The notes below the pieces were generated by a model. It ran no database searches. It saw only the letters and a list, made by a program, of their open reading frames with translations, and was not told the DNA's origin. Of a stretch of 25,450 bases of DNA, positions 14,844 through 20,474 are shown one piece after another; the stretch's first letter is position 1, and each line of letters opens with the position of its first letter. Both the position numbers and the translations under genes were made by a program. The DNA comes from a virus. Where the stretch lies: IMG/VR virus record IMGVR_UViG_3300046373_000027, positions 1 to 25,450 of that record, one strand, 5' to 3'.

Positions 14844-15316
14844 TGTAAGTGATCCGCACGACTGTAGCCTAGATTCTCGATTTCGAATTTGTCTGCTGCT
14901 TCACATGCATCTTCAAACTTTGAAAACTGACCAACGTGGTGCCGCTTTTTGTCGACCTTAATCTCGACTCGCCATTTACTTCTGTCAGGTGCCCAGTACA
15001 CTCCCAGTCGTCCAGATTTATTAGTTTTGCGGCCCCTGTTGGAGCATTGCCGCGAGGCTGTCTCCCATTTGCAGTTGTCTTTGCAATACGCCCCACTGTT
15101 GTCAACCCGCTCAAGCCACGCCCCTTCTGGTTTGTCGCCCATGTCGCTATAGAAGTTAGTAAAAGACTTCCACTCGTCGCACAGCGTAACACCCTTATCG
15201 AAGTAATACCTAGCATTTGCGTGGTTTGGGTTTGTTGCCCTGTTCACCATCTCTGCCCATACCTGGTATATCTTGGTCTTGGACATGCCGTGCTTTGTGT
15301 AGTTTTCTCTTGCCAT
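14840..15316 (-). CDS. HNH/AP2 homing-type endonuclease
   Basis: A 158-residue protein. The nuclease core includes TKIYQVWAEMVNRATNP, GVTLCDEWKSFTNF, then ERVDNSGAYCKDNCKWETASRQ, a common variant of the phage HNH pattern (D-N-x-G-x-Y-x-x-x-N-C-x-W). The C-terminal 55 residues (SGRLGVYWAPDRSKWRVEI to GQFSKFEDACEAADK) form an AP2-type DNA-binding domain. It is a different subtype from the genes at 8104 and 24386. AAGGAGG precedes the ATG. It sits directly upstream of the primase-helicase with a 4-bp overlap, the typical placement of a free-standing mobile endonuclease beside a conserved replication gene. Confidence 0.88.
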   Translation of the reverse strand: MARENYTKHGMSKTKIYQVWAEMVNRATNPNHANARYYFDKGVTLCDEWKSFTNFYSDMGDKPEGAWLERVDNSGAYCKDNCKWETASRQCSNRGRKTNKSGRLGVYWAPDRSKWRVEIKVDKKRHHVGQFSKFEDACEAADKFEIENLGYSRADHLQ

Positions 15317-15327
15317 GTACCTCCTTA

Positions 15328-15564
15328 TTAAACCTTTTTGACGATGATTGCGTAGCTGCTGCTGTCAACTTCAAACTCATTGCGATTGACACCGGCATCA
15401 CGGAGGGCTGTGTAGATACCATGAGTGATGCCATGCACTGCGCAACGGCCAAGCAAGGCTATAACCGCCTCTGCCTCTTCCGTAGACAGTTCCAGCGACA
15501 CTGTTTGGACATCCGTGTAAGTGACCTTCTCGACTTGCTTAATTACTGCTTCTGCTTTTGCCAT
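15328..15564 (-). CDS. Conserved small phage protein, unknown function
   Basis: A 78-residue protein with VSLELSTEEAEAVIALLGRC and HGIYTALRDAGV. The pattern V-x-L-x-L-(S/T)-x-E-E-A-x-x-(L/V)-x-x-L-L-G followed by G-I-Y-x-A-L is common in short phage proteins of unknown function. An AAGGAG site precedes the ATG. It belongs to the row of small genes leading to the primase-helicase. Confidence 0.85.
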   Translation of the reverse strand: MAKAEAVIKQVEKVTYTDVQTVSLELSTEEAEAVIALLGRCAVHGITHGIYTALRDAGVNRNEFEVDSSSYAIIVKKV

Positions 15565-15575
15565 ATTGCTCCTTG

Positions 15576-15752
15576 TTAAGTTAAAAAGTGATGCCCGACT
15601 ACGACATTCTCTGCTTCTTCTCGTGTGTTGAACATCAGTTTTGATTCGCTTTCATGACCCCAACTCTCGTACCTTACTTCAAGCCAAAACTTGCCGTATG
15701 CCTCGTGCGGCTGATCCAGAATCTCTGTTACATACCCGTCGATCAGATTCAT
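15576..15752 (-). CDS. Conserved small phage protein, unknown function
   Basis: A 58-residue protein, MNLIDGYVTEILDQPHEAYGKFW, then EVRYESWGHESESKLMFNTREEAENVVVG. The string Y-G-K-(F/W)-W...(L/M)-M-F-x-T-x-E-E-A-x-x-V-x-x-G is familiar from many phage genomes. The ATG at 15752 overlaps the stop of the 96-residue gene (ATGA); a longer in-frame start at 15809 lies inside that gene and is rejected. Probably a small beta-rich protein; function unknown. Confidence 0.85.
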   Translation of the reverse strand: MNLIDGYVTEILDQPHEAYGKFWLEVRYESWGHESESKLMFNTREEAENVVVGHHFLT

Positions 15753-16039
15753 TCGACAGTCGCCAGCATGTGGAGTTTGTTCCAGCCTTCTTGCCACTGA
15801 CGCTCCCAACGGTTATCTTCGATAAGGCGTGCATACAGGGTCTTGTCTAGGCGCTGGTCGTCTGCAAGCATGCGGACATTGGCCTTCATTGCAGCGACTT
15901 CCTGACGCAGTTCATGGCGCTTCTCACCTACGCTGTTTCGGAAGTAGAATTTGGTGGTCACTACGTCGGCCTCAACTTGCCGGATGAAGTTTCGACGGCT
16001 GCTGATGCGTGACTGCAGGCGTTGCTGGATAGTTTTCAA
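15749..16039 (-). CDS. Hypothetical coiled-coil-like basic protein
   Basis: A 96-residue, Arg-rich, mainly helical protein (QQRLQSRISSRRNFIRQVEA, then KRHELRQEVAAMKANVRMLA, ending WNKLHMLATVE). It starts with TTG at 16039, one base after the 48-residue gene's stop, with AAGGAGAA 4 bases upstream. No family is recognised with certainty. Charge and helices allow nucleic-acid or coiled-coil binding, nothing more. Confidence 0.8.
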   Translation of the reverse strand: MKTIQQRLQSRISSRRNFIRQVEADVVTTKFYFRNSVGEKRHELRQEVAAMKANVRMLADDQRLDKTLYARLIEDNRWERQWQEGWNKLHMLATVE

Positions 16040-16040
16040 T

Positions 16041-16187
16041 TTATTCTCCTTGTATTCTCATTAATGAGATATTACCACGAACGACTGCGCAGATACTCTT
16101 GCTATCCTTTTCTCGTACAAGGTAAGGGACGCACAGCGAAAGGTAGTCGATTGACGGCCGGTTTCCTACTTGTGGGAACGTATTCAT
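16041..16187 (-). CDS. Small hypothetical protein (48 aa)
   Basis: A short frame, MNTFPQVGNRPSIDYLSLCV...ISLMRIQGE, with a strong AAGGAG site before the ATG at 16187 and a consensus promoter 30 bases further up, so it is the first gene of a transcript. Its stop ends one base before the TTG of the next gene and its last codons hold both the 14-bp palindrome and the next ribosome binding site. It may be a real protein or serve as a translated leader. No family is recognised. Confidence 0.6.
   Translation of the reverse strand: MNTFPQVGNRPSIDYLSLCVPYLVREKDSKSICAVVRGNISLMRIQGE
16056..16069. repeat. 14-bp palindrome TCTCATTAATGAGA, copy 2
   Basis: Perfect copy inside the 3' end of the 48-residue gene (read as ...ISLMR...), 17 bases upstream of the TTG start of the 96-residue gene. 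Confidence 0.85.
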
Positions 16188-16216
16188 TTTTAATTCTCCT
16201 TGTTTGGTAAGCAGCC

Positions 16217-16246
16217 ATTATAGCTGCATCATATTCTTTGTGTCAA
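16217..16246 (-). promoter_or_regulatory. Consensus sigma70 promoter with flanking inverted repeat
   Basis: Minus-strand TTGACA (16241-16246), 18-base spacer, TATAAT (16217-16222): both hexamers match the consensus. The -35 overlaps the stop codon of the oxygenase gene. GCAGC (16211-16215) and GCTGC (16223-16227) flank the -10 as a 5-bp inverted repeat. The predicted start near 16210 leaves a 22-base leader for the 48-residue gene and the following small genes. Confidence 0.85.
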
Positions 16247-16863
16247 CCCTTTATCGGGTGATTCCTGCATTCTGCGCGATCTTGCATGTCCCAGGTGTAG
16301 TCGAACAGGTAGTTATGAGCGTTACCTTTCAGGTTGTACTGATGCTTGCTCACTGACACCTTCACGAACGTCCTGAACCCTGACTTCCCCGCTGGCGCTA
16401 CTCGATGCACAACTGTGTTATCAAGGCGTAGCAGCGTGTTTGCAGGGTAGGTCTTGATATTCCAATCGTGGGCCTCGATCTGCATCTGCCAGAGCGACAG
16501 TTTGTGTGCGCTACTCAGTTCCATTGGCTGAATGCAGAACTCCGTCGGGCTGCTATCGTACCAGATAAAGTTCAAGTCATCTGTGCCATAGCCGTCGATG
16601 TGCCACTGCGGACGGTTGGGGTAGGCTCCAGCCTCGACATACATACACTTGGCAGTCACGTACACGTAGTAGTCGTCTCCAATAGGTACAAGGTGGTCGC
16701 CTATTGCTTCGTTGACGAGTGGTCTTACCCACTTCAGGTTGTCTGGTATCAGGATCAGTGGGTTCCCTGCCATACAAACCGGCATGTACTGGACATACAT
16801 GTACTCAGGACACTCCAGTTTGAATTGATCAATCACCGCTGGCGCATTACCTACTCGGTTCAT
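16243..16863 (-). CDS. 2-oxoglutarate/Fe(II)-dependent oxygenase-like protein
   Basis: A 206-residue protein with a double-stranded beta-helix oxygenase pattern: the metal triad His88-x-Asp90 in QWHIDGYG and His153 in TVVHRVAP, and Arg164 in SGFRTFVKVS as the likely 2-oxoglutarate contact. Such enzymes hydroxylate or demethylate proteins, nucleic acids or small molecules; the substrate is not evident. I chose the ATG at 16863 because it overlaps the lipoprotein stop (ATGA) and has AAGGTGG upstream; a longer start at 16932 lies inside that gene. In a phage with modified DNA, a role in base or tRNA modification is possible, but there is no linkage to the modification operon. Confidence 0.82.
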   Translation of the reverse strand: MNRVGNAPAVIDQFKLECPEYMYVQYMPVCMAGNPLILIPDNLKWVRPLVNEAIGDHLVPIGDDYYVYVTAKCMYVEAGAYPNRPQWHIDGYGTDDLNFIWYDSSPTEFCIQPMELSSAHKLSLWQMQIEAHDWNIKTYPANTLLRLDNTVVHRVAPAGKSGFRTFVKVSVSKHQYNLKGNAHNYLFDYTWDMQDRAECRNHPIKG

Positions 16864-17165
16864 GCGACCACCTTGTACTTCTCGACGCTGGCCTTCTCTT
16901 TGTCGACGTTCATGATCGACACGGATGCCCAACCATCGCCCTGTGGGCAGGTGCTGGTCTGCGTGGAGTCGCCGTGGCTGACGATCTTCAGACCTTGCAG
17001 CCGTGGGTTCTCGGAGCGGTATGCTGCAGCGTTGAACTCTGCGTTCTGGCGCGCCTGACTACGGGCATCTTCCAGCGTGTTGAACGAGACGGAGTCTTTG
17101 CCACAGCCTGCGATGAATGCTACGGACAGGGCTGCGAATACTGCGGCGCGATAGAATTTTTTCAT
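16860..17165 (-). CDS. Putative lipoprotein
   Basis: A 101-residue exported protein. Residues 1-20 are a lipoprotein signal (MKKFYRAAVFAALSVAFIAG) with lipobox I-A-G-C and Cys21 as the lipid anchor; G-K-D follows, and Asp at +3 rather than +2 does not force inner-membrane retention. The mature part is polar, with a helix (TLEDARSQARQNAEFNAAAY) and a later CPQGDGW. Phage lipoproteins often block superinfection, which is a reasonable guess only. The ATG at 17165 has an AAGGAGAA site; the longer frame to 17252 crosses the promoter and is rejected. It is the first gene after a regulated-looking promoter. Confidence 0.88.
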   Translation of the reverse strand: MKKFYRAAVFAALSVAFIAGCGKDSVSFNTLEDARSQARQNAEFNAAAYRSENPRLQGLKIVSHGDSTQTSTCPQGDGWASVSIMNVDKEKASVEKYKVVA

Positions 17166-17185
17166 TTGATATTCTCCTTGGGGTT

Positions 17186-17199
17186 GGCTCTGTTGAGCC
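17186..17199 (-). promoter_or_regulatory. Leader hairpin GGCTC/GAGCC before the lipoprotein RBS
   Basis: A 5-bp stem with a 4-base loop, 11 bases before the AAGGAGAAT site. The same hairpin followed by nearly identical bases precedes the gene at 17924-18670 (18691-18703), so it is probably a shared mRNA 5' element. Confidence 0.5.
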
Positions 17200-17214
17200 G
17201 GGTTGTTTGCTGCT

Positions 17215-17244
17215 AGAACACAGATCATATTCGACCTGTGTTCT
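17215..17244. promoter_or_regulatory. Inverted repeat (operator candidate) over the lipoprotein promoter
   Basis: AGAACACAG (17215-17223) and CTGTGTTCT (17236-17244) are a perfect 9-bp inverted repeat with a 12-base gap that contains the -10 and part of the spacer. The half-site spacing of 21 bp centre to centre is about two helical turns, as for a dimeric repressor. Confidence 0.65.
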
Positions 17245-17252
17245 GCTGTCAA
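17224..17252 (-). promoter_or_regulatory. Sigma70-like promoter for lipoprotein-oxygenase genes
   Basis: Minus-strand TTGACA (17247-17252), 17-base spacer, TATGAT (17224-17229). The start would fall near 17217, inside the right arm of the inverted repeat, leaving a 52-base leader with the GGCTC hairpin. Confidence 0.82.
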
Positions 17253-17255
17253 TAA

Positions 17256-17912
17256 TTATTTATCGTTGTAGACTGGGAACGCTGAATTAACTTGCTCTGC
17301 TATGAGGCGTGCCAGCCAGACATGCTCTGCCTGTGTTACACCTTCGTCAATACGCACGTCAAGATAGTGAATCCAAGAGCGCAGCGTACCGTTGACGTAT
17401 AGGCGACTCATGGTTAGTCCCTCAGGCAGGATAACTCGTGCGACCTCTTTAGCAATACCCTTCTCCAAGGCTTGTCCATACTTGGCCTTAACCAGGTCTA
17501 GTATCTCAGTCTGTGCTTCAGTCCACCATAGGGCCAATTGTTCGTCCTCGGTGGTAACACTGTTCTGGCGATTATTCGTGTCTTGCATGCGCAAGTCTCG
17601 CAGACAGAATGCGTTCTCCAACTGAGTCACGTCGGCATAGCGCTGACTGAACTCTTGAAAAGCAAACGAACGATGCCTCAACAATTGCCTTGCAATATCC
17701 CTTGGAGACTCTACTTCGACAACAGCGTTCGCCATTTCAAAGGGACTCCAATGCTTGTACTTCTGGAGGTATCCAAGTAACTTCTCTGCTGTATCCATGT
17801 TGTGTTGGTTTGCAGGATTACTGACCCTTGCACAGTAAGCTATAAGCTCCCGTACATCTCCTATACCCTCTACTACAGGTTGTGTTACCGCGATCAGTCT
17901 AGCTTTAAACAA
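17256..17912 (-). CDS. thyX: Flavin-dependent thymidylate synthase
   Basis: ThyX makes dTMP from dUMP with FAD, NADPH and methylene-tetrahydrofolate, supplying thymine for phage DNA. The ThyX signature RHR-x7-S is present as RHRSFAFQEFS (Arg79, His80, Arg81, Ser89) followed by RY. The C-terminal part has NGTLRSWIHYLDVR and TQAEHVWLARL, matching the conserved substrate-binding region. 218 residues is a normal length. The start is TTG at 17912 with AAGGAG 7 bases upstream; no ATG lies nearby. It is read from the same strand as its neighbours, 11 bases after the SH3-like repeat gene. It implies the phage does not depend on host ThyA. Confidence 0.95.
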   Translation of the reverse strand: MFKARLIAVTQPVVEGIGDVRELIAYCARVSNPANQHNMDTAEKLLGYLQKYKHWSPFEMANAVVEVESPRDIARQLLRHRSFAFQEFSQRYADVTQLENAFCLRDLRMQDTNNRQNSVTTEDEQLALWWTEAQTEILDLVKAKYGQALEKGIAKEVARVILPEGLTMSRLYVNGTLRSWIHYLDVRIDEGVTQAEHVWLARLIAEQVNSAFPVYNDK

Positions 17913-17923
17913 TATGTATCTCC

Positions 17924-18670
17924 TTATGCGTAAGCCAGTTCAAGAACAGCGTTGGCAAACATGCGGCTCTCTGTCATGTTCGGATCGAGATTGATGGTGA
18001 CACCGCCGTACGTGATGCTCAGTTGTGGCTTGATTTCCACAGCGACATCGACAGGCGTGTCTTCCGTCAGTTCGAAGTTGCCTGTCTCAATCTTTGGCGA
18101 GACACCGCTAACAAACTCAACTTCGAAGTTGCAGAAGTAGAATTCATCCCGGCCCTTGTAGAAGCTGACACCATTGGCGCGAGACACCTCTTCGACTACC
18201 TGCAGCGAACCGACAGCATACTCGGTAGGCCAGTCAGAACGCAGCAGGCGTACAGTGTCTCCGACTTGGTAGCGGCGAGGTTCGGCTGGCTGTTCTTCCT
18301 CGACCAGTTCAACTTCATCAAAGAAGAAGAACAGAGCGTCACCGTCACGGTCTTTCAGATACAGTCCACCTCGGCTGTACTCGTCTGTCGCTATAGTGCT
18401 ATCAACAGTAAGGACAGCCCCAACGCGAATGTACGGAGGGTAGTCAGAGTTCAGCACGCGGACGGAGTCACCTGCCTCGATAGCTGACGTTTGTGGCGCT
18501 GGCTCGACAGCTTCGAAGTCGGTCTCATCGTACGTCATGATATCGCCGTCAGTGTCAGTGATGCGGACATAACCGTTTGAACTGTCTTCGTAGACAACGT
18601 AGGTCTGGCCCTTGTTGATGTAGTAGCGGTCGTCGGTTGCGCAGCGAACGGTTTGGCCTTTAGTAAACAT
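17924..18670 (-). CDS. SH3-like repeat protein, unknown function
   Basis: A 248-residue acidic protein made of three similar small beta modules: about 1-56 (FTKGQTVRCATD...GQTYVVYED...), 65-124 (IEAGDSVRVLNSDYPPY...VGAVLTVD...) and 133-188 (YQVGDTVRLLRSDWPTE...VGSLQVVEE...). Each has G-D/Q-x-V-R, a short loop and V-G-x-x-x-x-V, as in KOW or SH3-like barrels. The last 60 residues are different. The ATG at 18670 is chosen for its AAGGAGAAT site; the frame extends to 18739 without support. An N-terminal module of the same style is seen in the protein at 10442-11359. It is probably a binding protein for nucleic acid or a partner protein (inference). Confidence 0.85.
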   Translation of the reverse strand: MFTKGQTVRCATDDRYYINKGQTYVVYEDSSNGYVRITDTDGDIMTYDETDFEAVEPAPQTSAIEAGDSVRVLNSDYPPYIRVGAVLTVDSTIATDEYSRGGLYLKDRDGDALFFFFDEVELVEEEQPAEPRRYQVGDTVRLLRSDWPTEYAVGSLQVVEEVSRANGVSFYKGRDEFYFCNFEVEFVSGVSPKIETGNFELTEDTPVDVAVEIKPQLSITYGGVTINLDPNMTESRMFANAVLELAYA

Positions 18671-18690
18671 TGAAATTCTCCTTGAGGTTT

Positions 18691-18703
18691 GGCTCTTCGA
18701 GCC
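18691..18703 (-). promoter_or_regulatory. Leader hairpin GGCTC/GAGCC before the SH3-repeat gene
   Basis: A 5-bp stem with a 3-base loop placed just upstream of the AAGGAGAAT site, with flanking bases nearly identical to those at 17186-17199. It lies between the hydrolase stop and this gene. Confidence 0.5.
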
Positions 18704-18704
18704 G

Positions 18705-19127
18705 TTATTTGTGCTCTGCACAGAAATTGTGCCTAGCAATCTTACGACACTTCATTTTATTTGCCCACTTGGGCTTATTACCTGAGTGAAAGAACTTCTC
18801 ATTAATGAGAATTTTATTTGAATTTCGTACATCTGTCAACATCTCTTGCAACTGGTACGTCATCGGCATCATTGGCTTCTTGCCTACCCAAGCAAACTGA
18901 TTCCGTTCCTTGATAATACCACAAGCTGATTTGCCTGTGGCAAGCATTCTGTTCTCTATGACATCTAGTACAGCCCTGCGTCCCGCTAATGGTTCTGCAC
19001 GAGCCTCGTAGTATATCGCATTGGCTATGCATCGATCATCAGCTAGGGTCTTGGGCACTCTTGGATTCGCTACTGGACTACTCACTACTGCTAAGATAAG
19101 TGCAAGAGCTACAACACACTTCCTCAA
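18705..19127 (-). CDS. Exported cell-wall hydrolase, SleB-like
   Basis: A 140-residue protein with an N-terminal signal or anchor (CVVALALILAVVSSPVA) and the pattern AIYYEARAEPLAGRRAVLDVIENR, matching the SleB/Hydrolase_2 family, in which the Glu of Y-E-A-R (Glu41) is the catalytic acid. CGIIKERNQFAWVG is the second family block. It should cleave peptidoglycan in the periplasm, as an endolysin or a transglycosylase acting at lysis or entry. The start is TTG at 19127, overlapping the TGA of the upstream membrane peptide, without its own clear ribosome binding site, so translation is coupled. A palindrome copy lies inside the frame. Residues 1-22 look like signal-anchor-release or a cleavable signal. 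Confidence 0.85.
   Translation of the reverse strand: MRKCVVALALILAVVSSPVANPRVPKTLADDRCIANAIYYEARAEPLAGRRAVLDVIENRMLATGKSACGIIKERNQFAWVGKKPMMPMTYQLQEMLTDVRNSNKILINEKFFHSGNKPKWANKMKCRKIARHNFCAEHK
18797..18810. repeat. 14-bp palindrome TCTCATTAATGAGA, copy 3
   Basis: Perfect copy, extending to 16 bp (TTCTCATTAATGAGAA), inside the hydrolase coding sequence, where it is read in a different frame from copy 2 (KILINEK). Confidence 0.85.
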
Positions 19128-19327
19128 AGCAGTGCGTCAGCGGCTACTACCAATACCAATGCCACACCAATGATTAGTAACACAACTTGAATATTCGTCA
19201 TTCTCTTCCTCTCTCTTGCCAGCCTAAGTGCCTCCAGGTTTGCTTCTAGTGAAAATAAGTGTCTGTTGGCATGTATCCTCCTGAACATTTCTGTTGTTTC
19301 TGAGTCTCTGTCTGGAACAGTGCGCAT
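19124..19327 (-). CDS. Small tail-anchored membrane protein
   Basis: If started at the ATG at 19327 this is 67 residues: a charged N-terminal part (DSETTEMFRRIHANRHLF, ALRLARERKR) and one membrane helix at the C-terminus (VVLLIIGVALVLVVAADALL). The GGGAGG before that ATG is rather close (3 bases). A second start at 19201 has a better GAGGAAG site and would give only the 25-residue membrane peptide, so both may be made. An upstream GTG at 19354 lies within the terminator stem and is rejected. It is translationally coupled to the cell-wall hydrolase, so a holin or spanin-like helper role is possible but unproved. Confidence 0.65.
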   Translation of the reverse strand: MRTVPDRDSETTEMFRRIHANRHLFSLEANLEALRLARERKRMTNIQVVLLIIGVALVLVVAADALL

Positions 19328-19339
19328 ATGCCTCCCATA

Positions 19340-19366
19340 AATAGAAAAGCCCACCGAAGTGGGCTT
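19340..19366 (-). terminator. Rho-independent terminator with UUCG loop
   Basis: AAGCCCAC (minus strand) and GTGGGCTT form an 8-bp stem (19347-19354 / 19359-19366) closed by the very stable C(UUCG)G tetraloop, followed on the minus strand by TTTTCTATT-type U-rich bases. It lies after the 320-residue gene and only about 15-40 bases downstream of a promoter. Confidence 0.88.
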
Positions 19367-19387
19367 GGTGTTTGTCAGCGAAAAGAC

Positions 19388-19417
19388 ATTCTAATACAGA
19401 ATGCCACGCCTTGTCAA
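19388..19417 (-). promoter_or_regulatory. Sigma70-like promoter just upstream of the terminator
   Basis: Minus-strand TTGACA (19412-19417), 18-base spacer, TAGAAT (19388-19393). A 6-bp inverted repeat CATTCT-aatac-AGAATG (19387-19403) covers the -10. Transcription would start near 19381 and meet the terminator within about 35 bases before reaching the 19327 gene. Confidence 0.72.
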
Positions 19418-19422
19418 TAACT

Positions 19423-20385
19423 TTAGTGCGTCTCTTGGACAGGAACATCGCTGAACTTATCAAACTTCTCGTCAATCACCGTGTCATTCCGAACAGTGGA
19501 AGCCAAGATGGATAGCTTTGCAAACAGCGCCTGAATATCCTTACCAGTGGTGCCGTAAGGGATGTTCAGTTGCAGTTCTCCAGCCATCATGATGACGCCA
19601 CGGTCTAGAGAGCGACGACCAGTCTTTGGCTCTGCTGCTTTCCTCTCTGCGACGGCTTCGCCAATCTGAGCCATCACAGCCGTGTCTGCAGCCGTTGGCG
19701 CTGCTCCTGCTACGCTGGCTGCTATGACCTCCTCAGGAAGCTCTACAGGGGCTGGAGCAGCCGTTGGTGCTGGCAACACTGTCGCTGCTACTGCTTTTGC
19801 TGCTGCAGCCTTACGATACGCAGCCGTATTCGTCTGACTTGGTTTGGAGCCGGTGGCCTCGGCAATGAAATCGTTTAGTCCCTTGAAGTCGTACTCCGTT
19901 GTGATGAACTGCCTCAAGGCATCGATTGCCCTACCCTCCTTGAAGCCGTCCATATGCTCCTGCACCATCGGTGCGCCCCACTTGTTGTACAGCTTGGCGA
20001 AGGTGTTCATCCGACGATGGCAAGTCTTGTAGTCTTCGCCTGTCGGGTCAGCATTGAACCCTGCCGCCTTGTACACGTCCATCACGAGTTGCTTCGTAGC
20101 CTTGCTCACGCCTTCCTTCGACGTGGCAAAGATGGTCAGAGCGATTGCAGCCTCGATGTGTAGAGCCTGCTTGCCGAAGCCGAAAGCCTTGGTCATCGCC
20201 GTGACACAAGCACCCTTGGAGATTTCCGTCAGGAACTTGTTCGCTTCCTTGTCAGCAGTCTTGCCCTCGTCCTTTGGAATTACTTGTGGCACCTCACCCT
20301 TGTTCAGAGTGTCCAGCACAGCCTTGCCGATGACTGATTTGTTCGGAGCAACTTTCTTTGCAGCAGATTTTTGAGCGGTGGTCAT
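19423..20385 (-). CDS. Ala/Lys-rich protein of unknown function
   Basis: A 320-residue protein. It starts with a basic tail (MTTAQKSAAKKVAPNKS), then a helical domain (about 40-185) with AMTKAFGFGKQALHIEAAIA and YKTCHRRMNTFAKLYNKWG, then a long low-complexity Ala/Pro linker (about 190-250: AAAAKAVAATVLPAPTAAPAPVE) and a C-terminal segment (RRSLDRGVIMMAGELQLNIP...). A GGAGAG site precedes the ATG. The layout of basic tail, domain, flexible linker and tail is seen in DNA- or protein-binding structural proteins. It follows the ligase genes and precedes a strong terminator, so it is probably well expressed. No recognised family; SSB-like function would be a guess. Confidence 0.85.
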   Translation of the reverse strand: MTTAQKSAAKKVAPNKSVIGKAVLDTLNKGEVPQVIPKDEGKTADKEANKFLTEISKGACVTAMTKAFGFGKQALHIEAAIALTIFATSKEGVSKATKQLVMDVYKAAGFNADPTGEDYKTCHRRMNTFAKLYNKWGAPMVQEHMDGFKEGRAIDALRQFITTEYDFKGLNDFIAEATGSKPSQTNTAAYRKAAAAKAVAATVLPAPTAAPAPVELPEEVIAASVAGAAPTAADTAVMAQIGEAVAERKAAEPKTGRRSLDRGVIMMAGELQLNIPYGTTGKDIQALFAKLSILASTVRNDTVIDEKFDKFSDVPVQETH

Positions 20386-20474
20386 TTGATACTCTCCAGT
20401 ATGTTCGCAGCAGCACTATTGCCCTGTCGATGTGTTGATACTACCTCATCTGTTACCGTCTGTGTTGACTTTAA

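Noticed and set aside
16468-17058. Plus-strand frame of 196 aa opposite the oxygenase and lipoprotein
   Set aside because: Antisense to two supported genes and spans their junction; no start signal.
17166-17252. N-terminal extension of the lipoprotein frame
   Set aside because: Crosses the promoter and operator; the signal peptide begins at the ATG at 17165.
19328-19354. GTG start for the membrane peptide at 19354
   Set aside because: The codon is within the terminator stem; no ribosome site.
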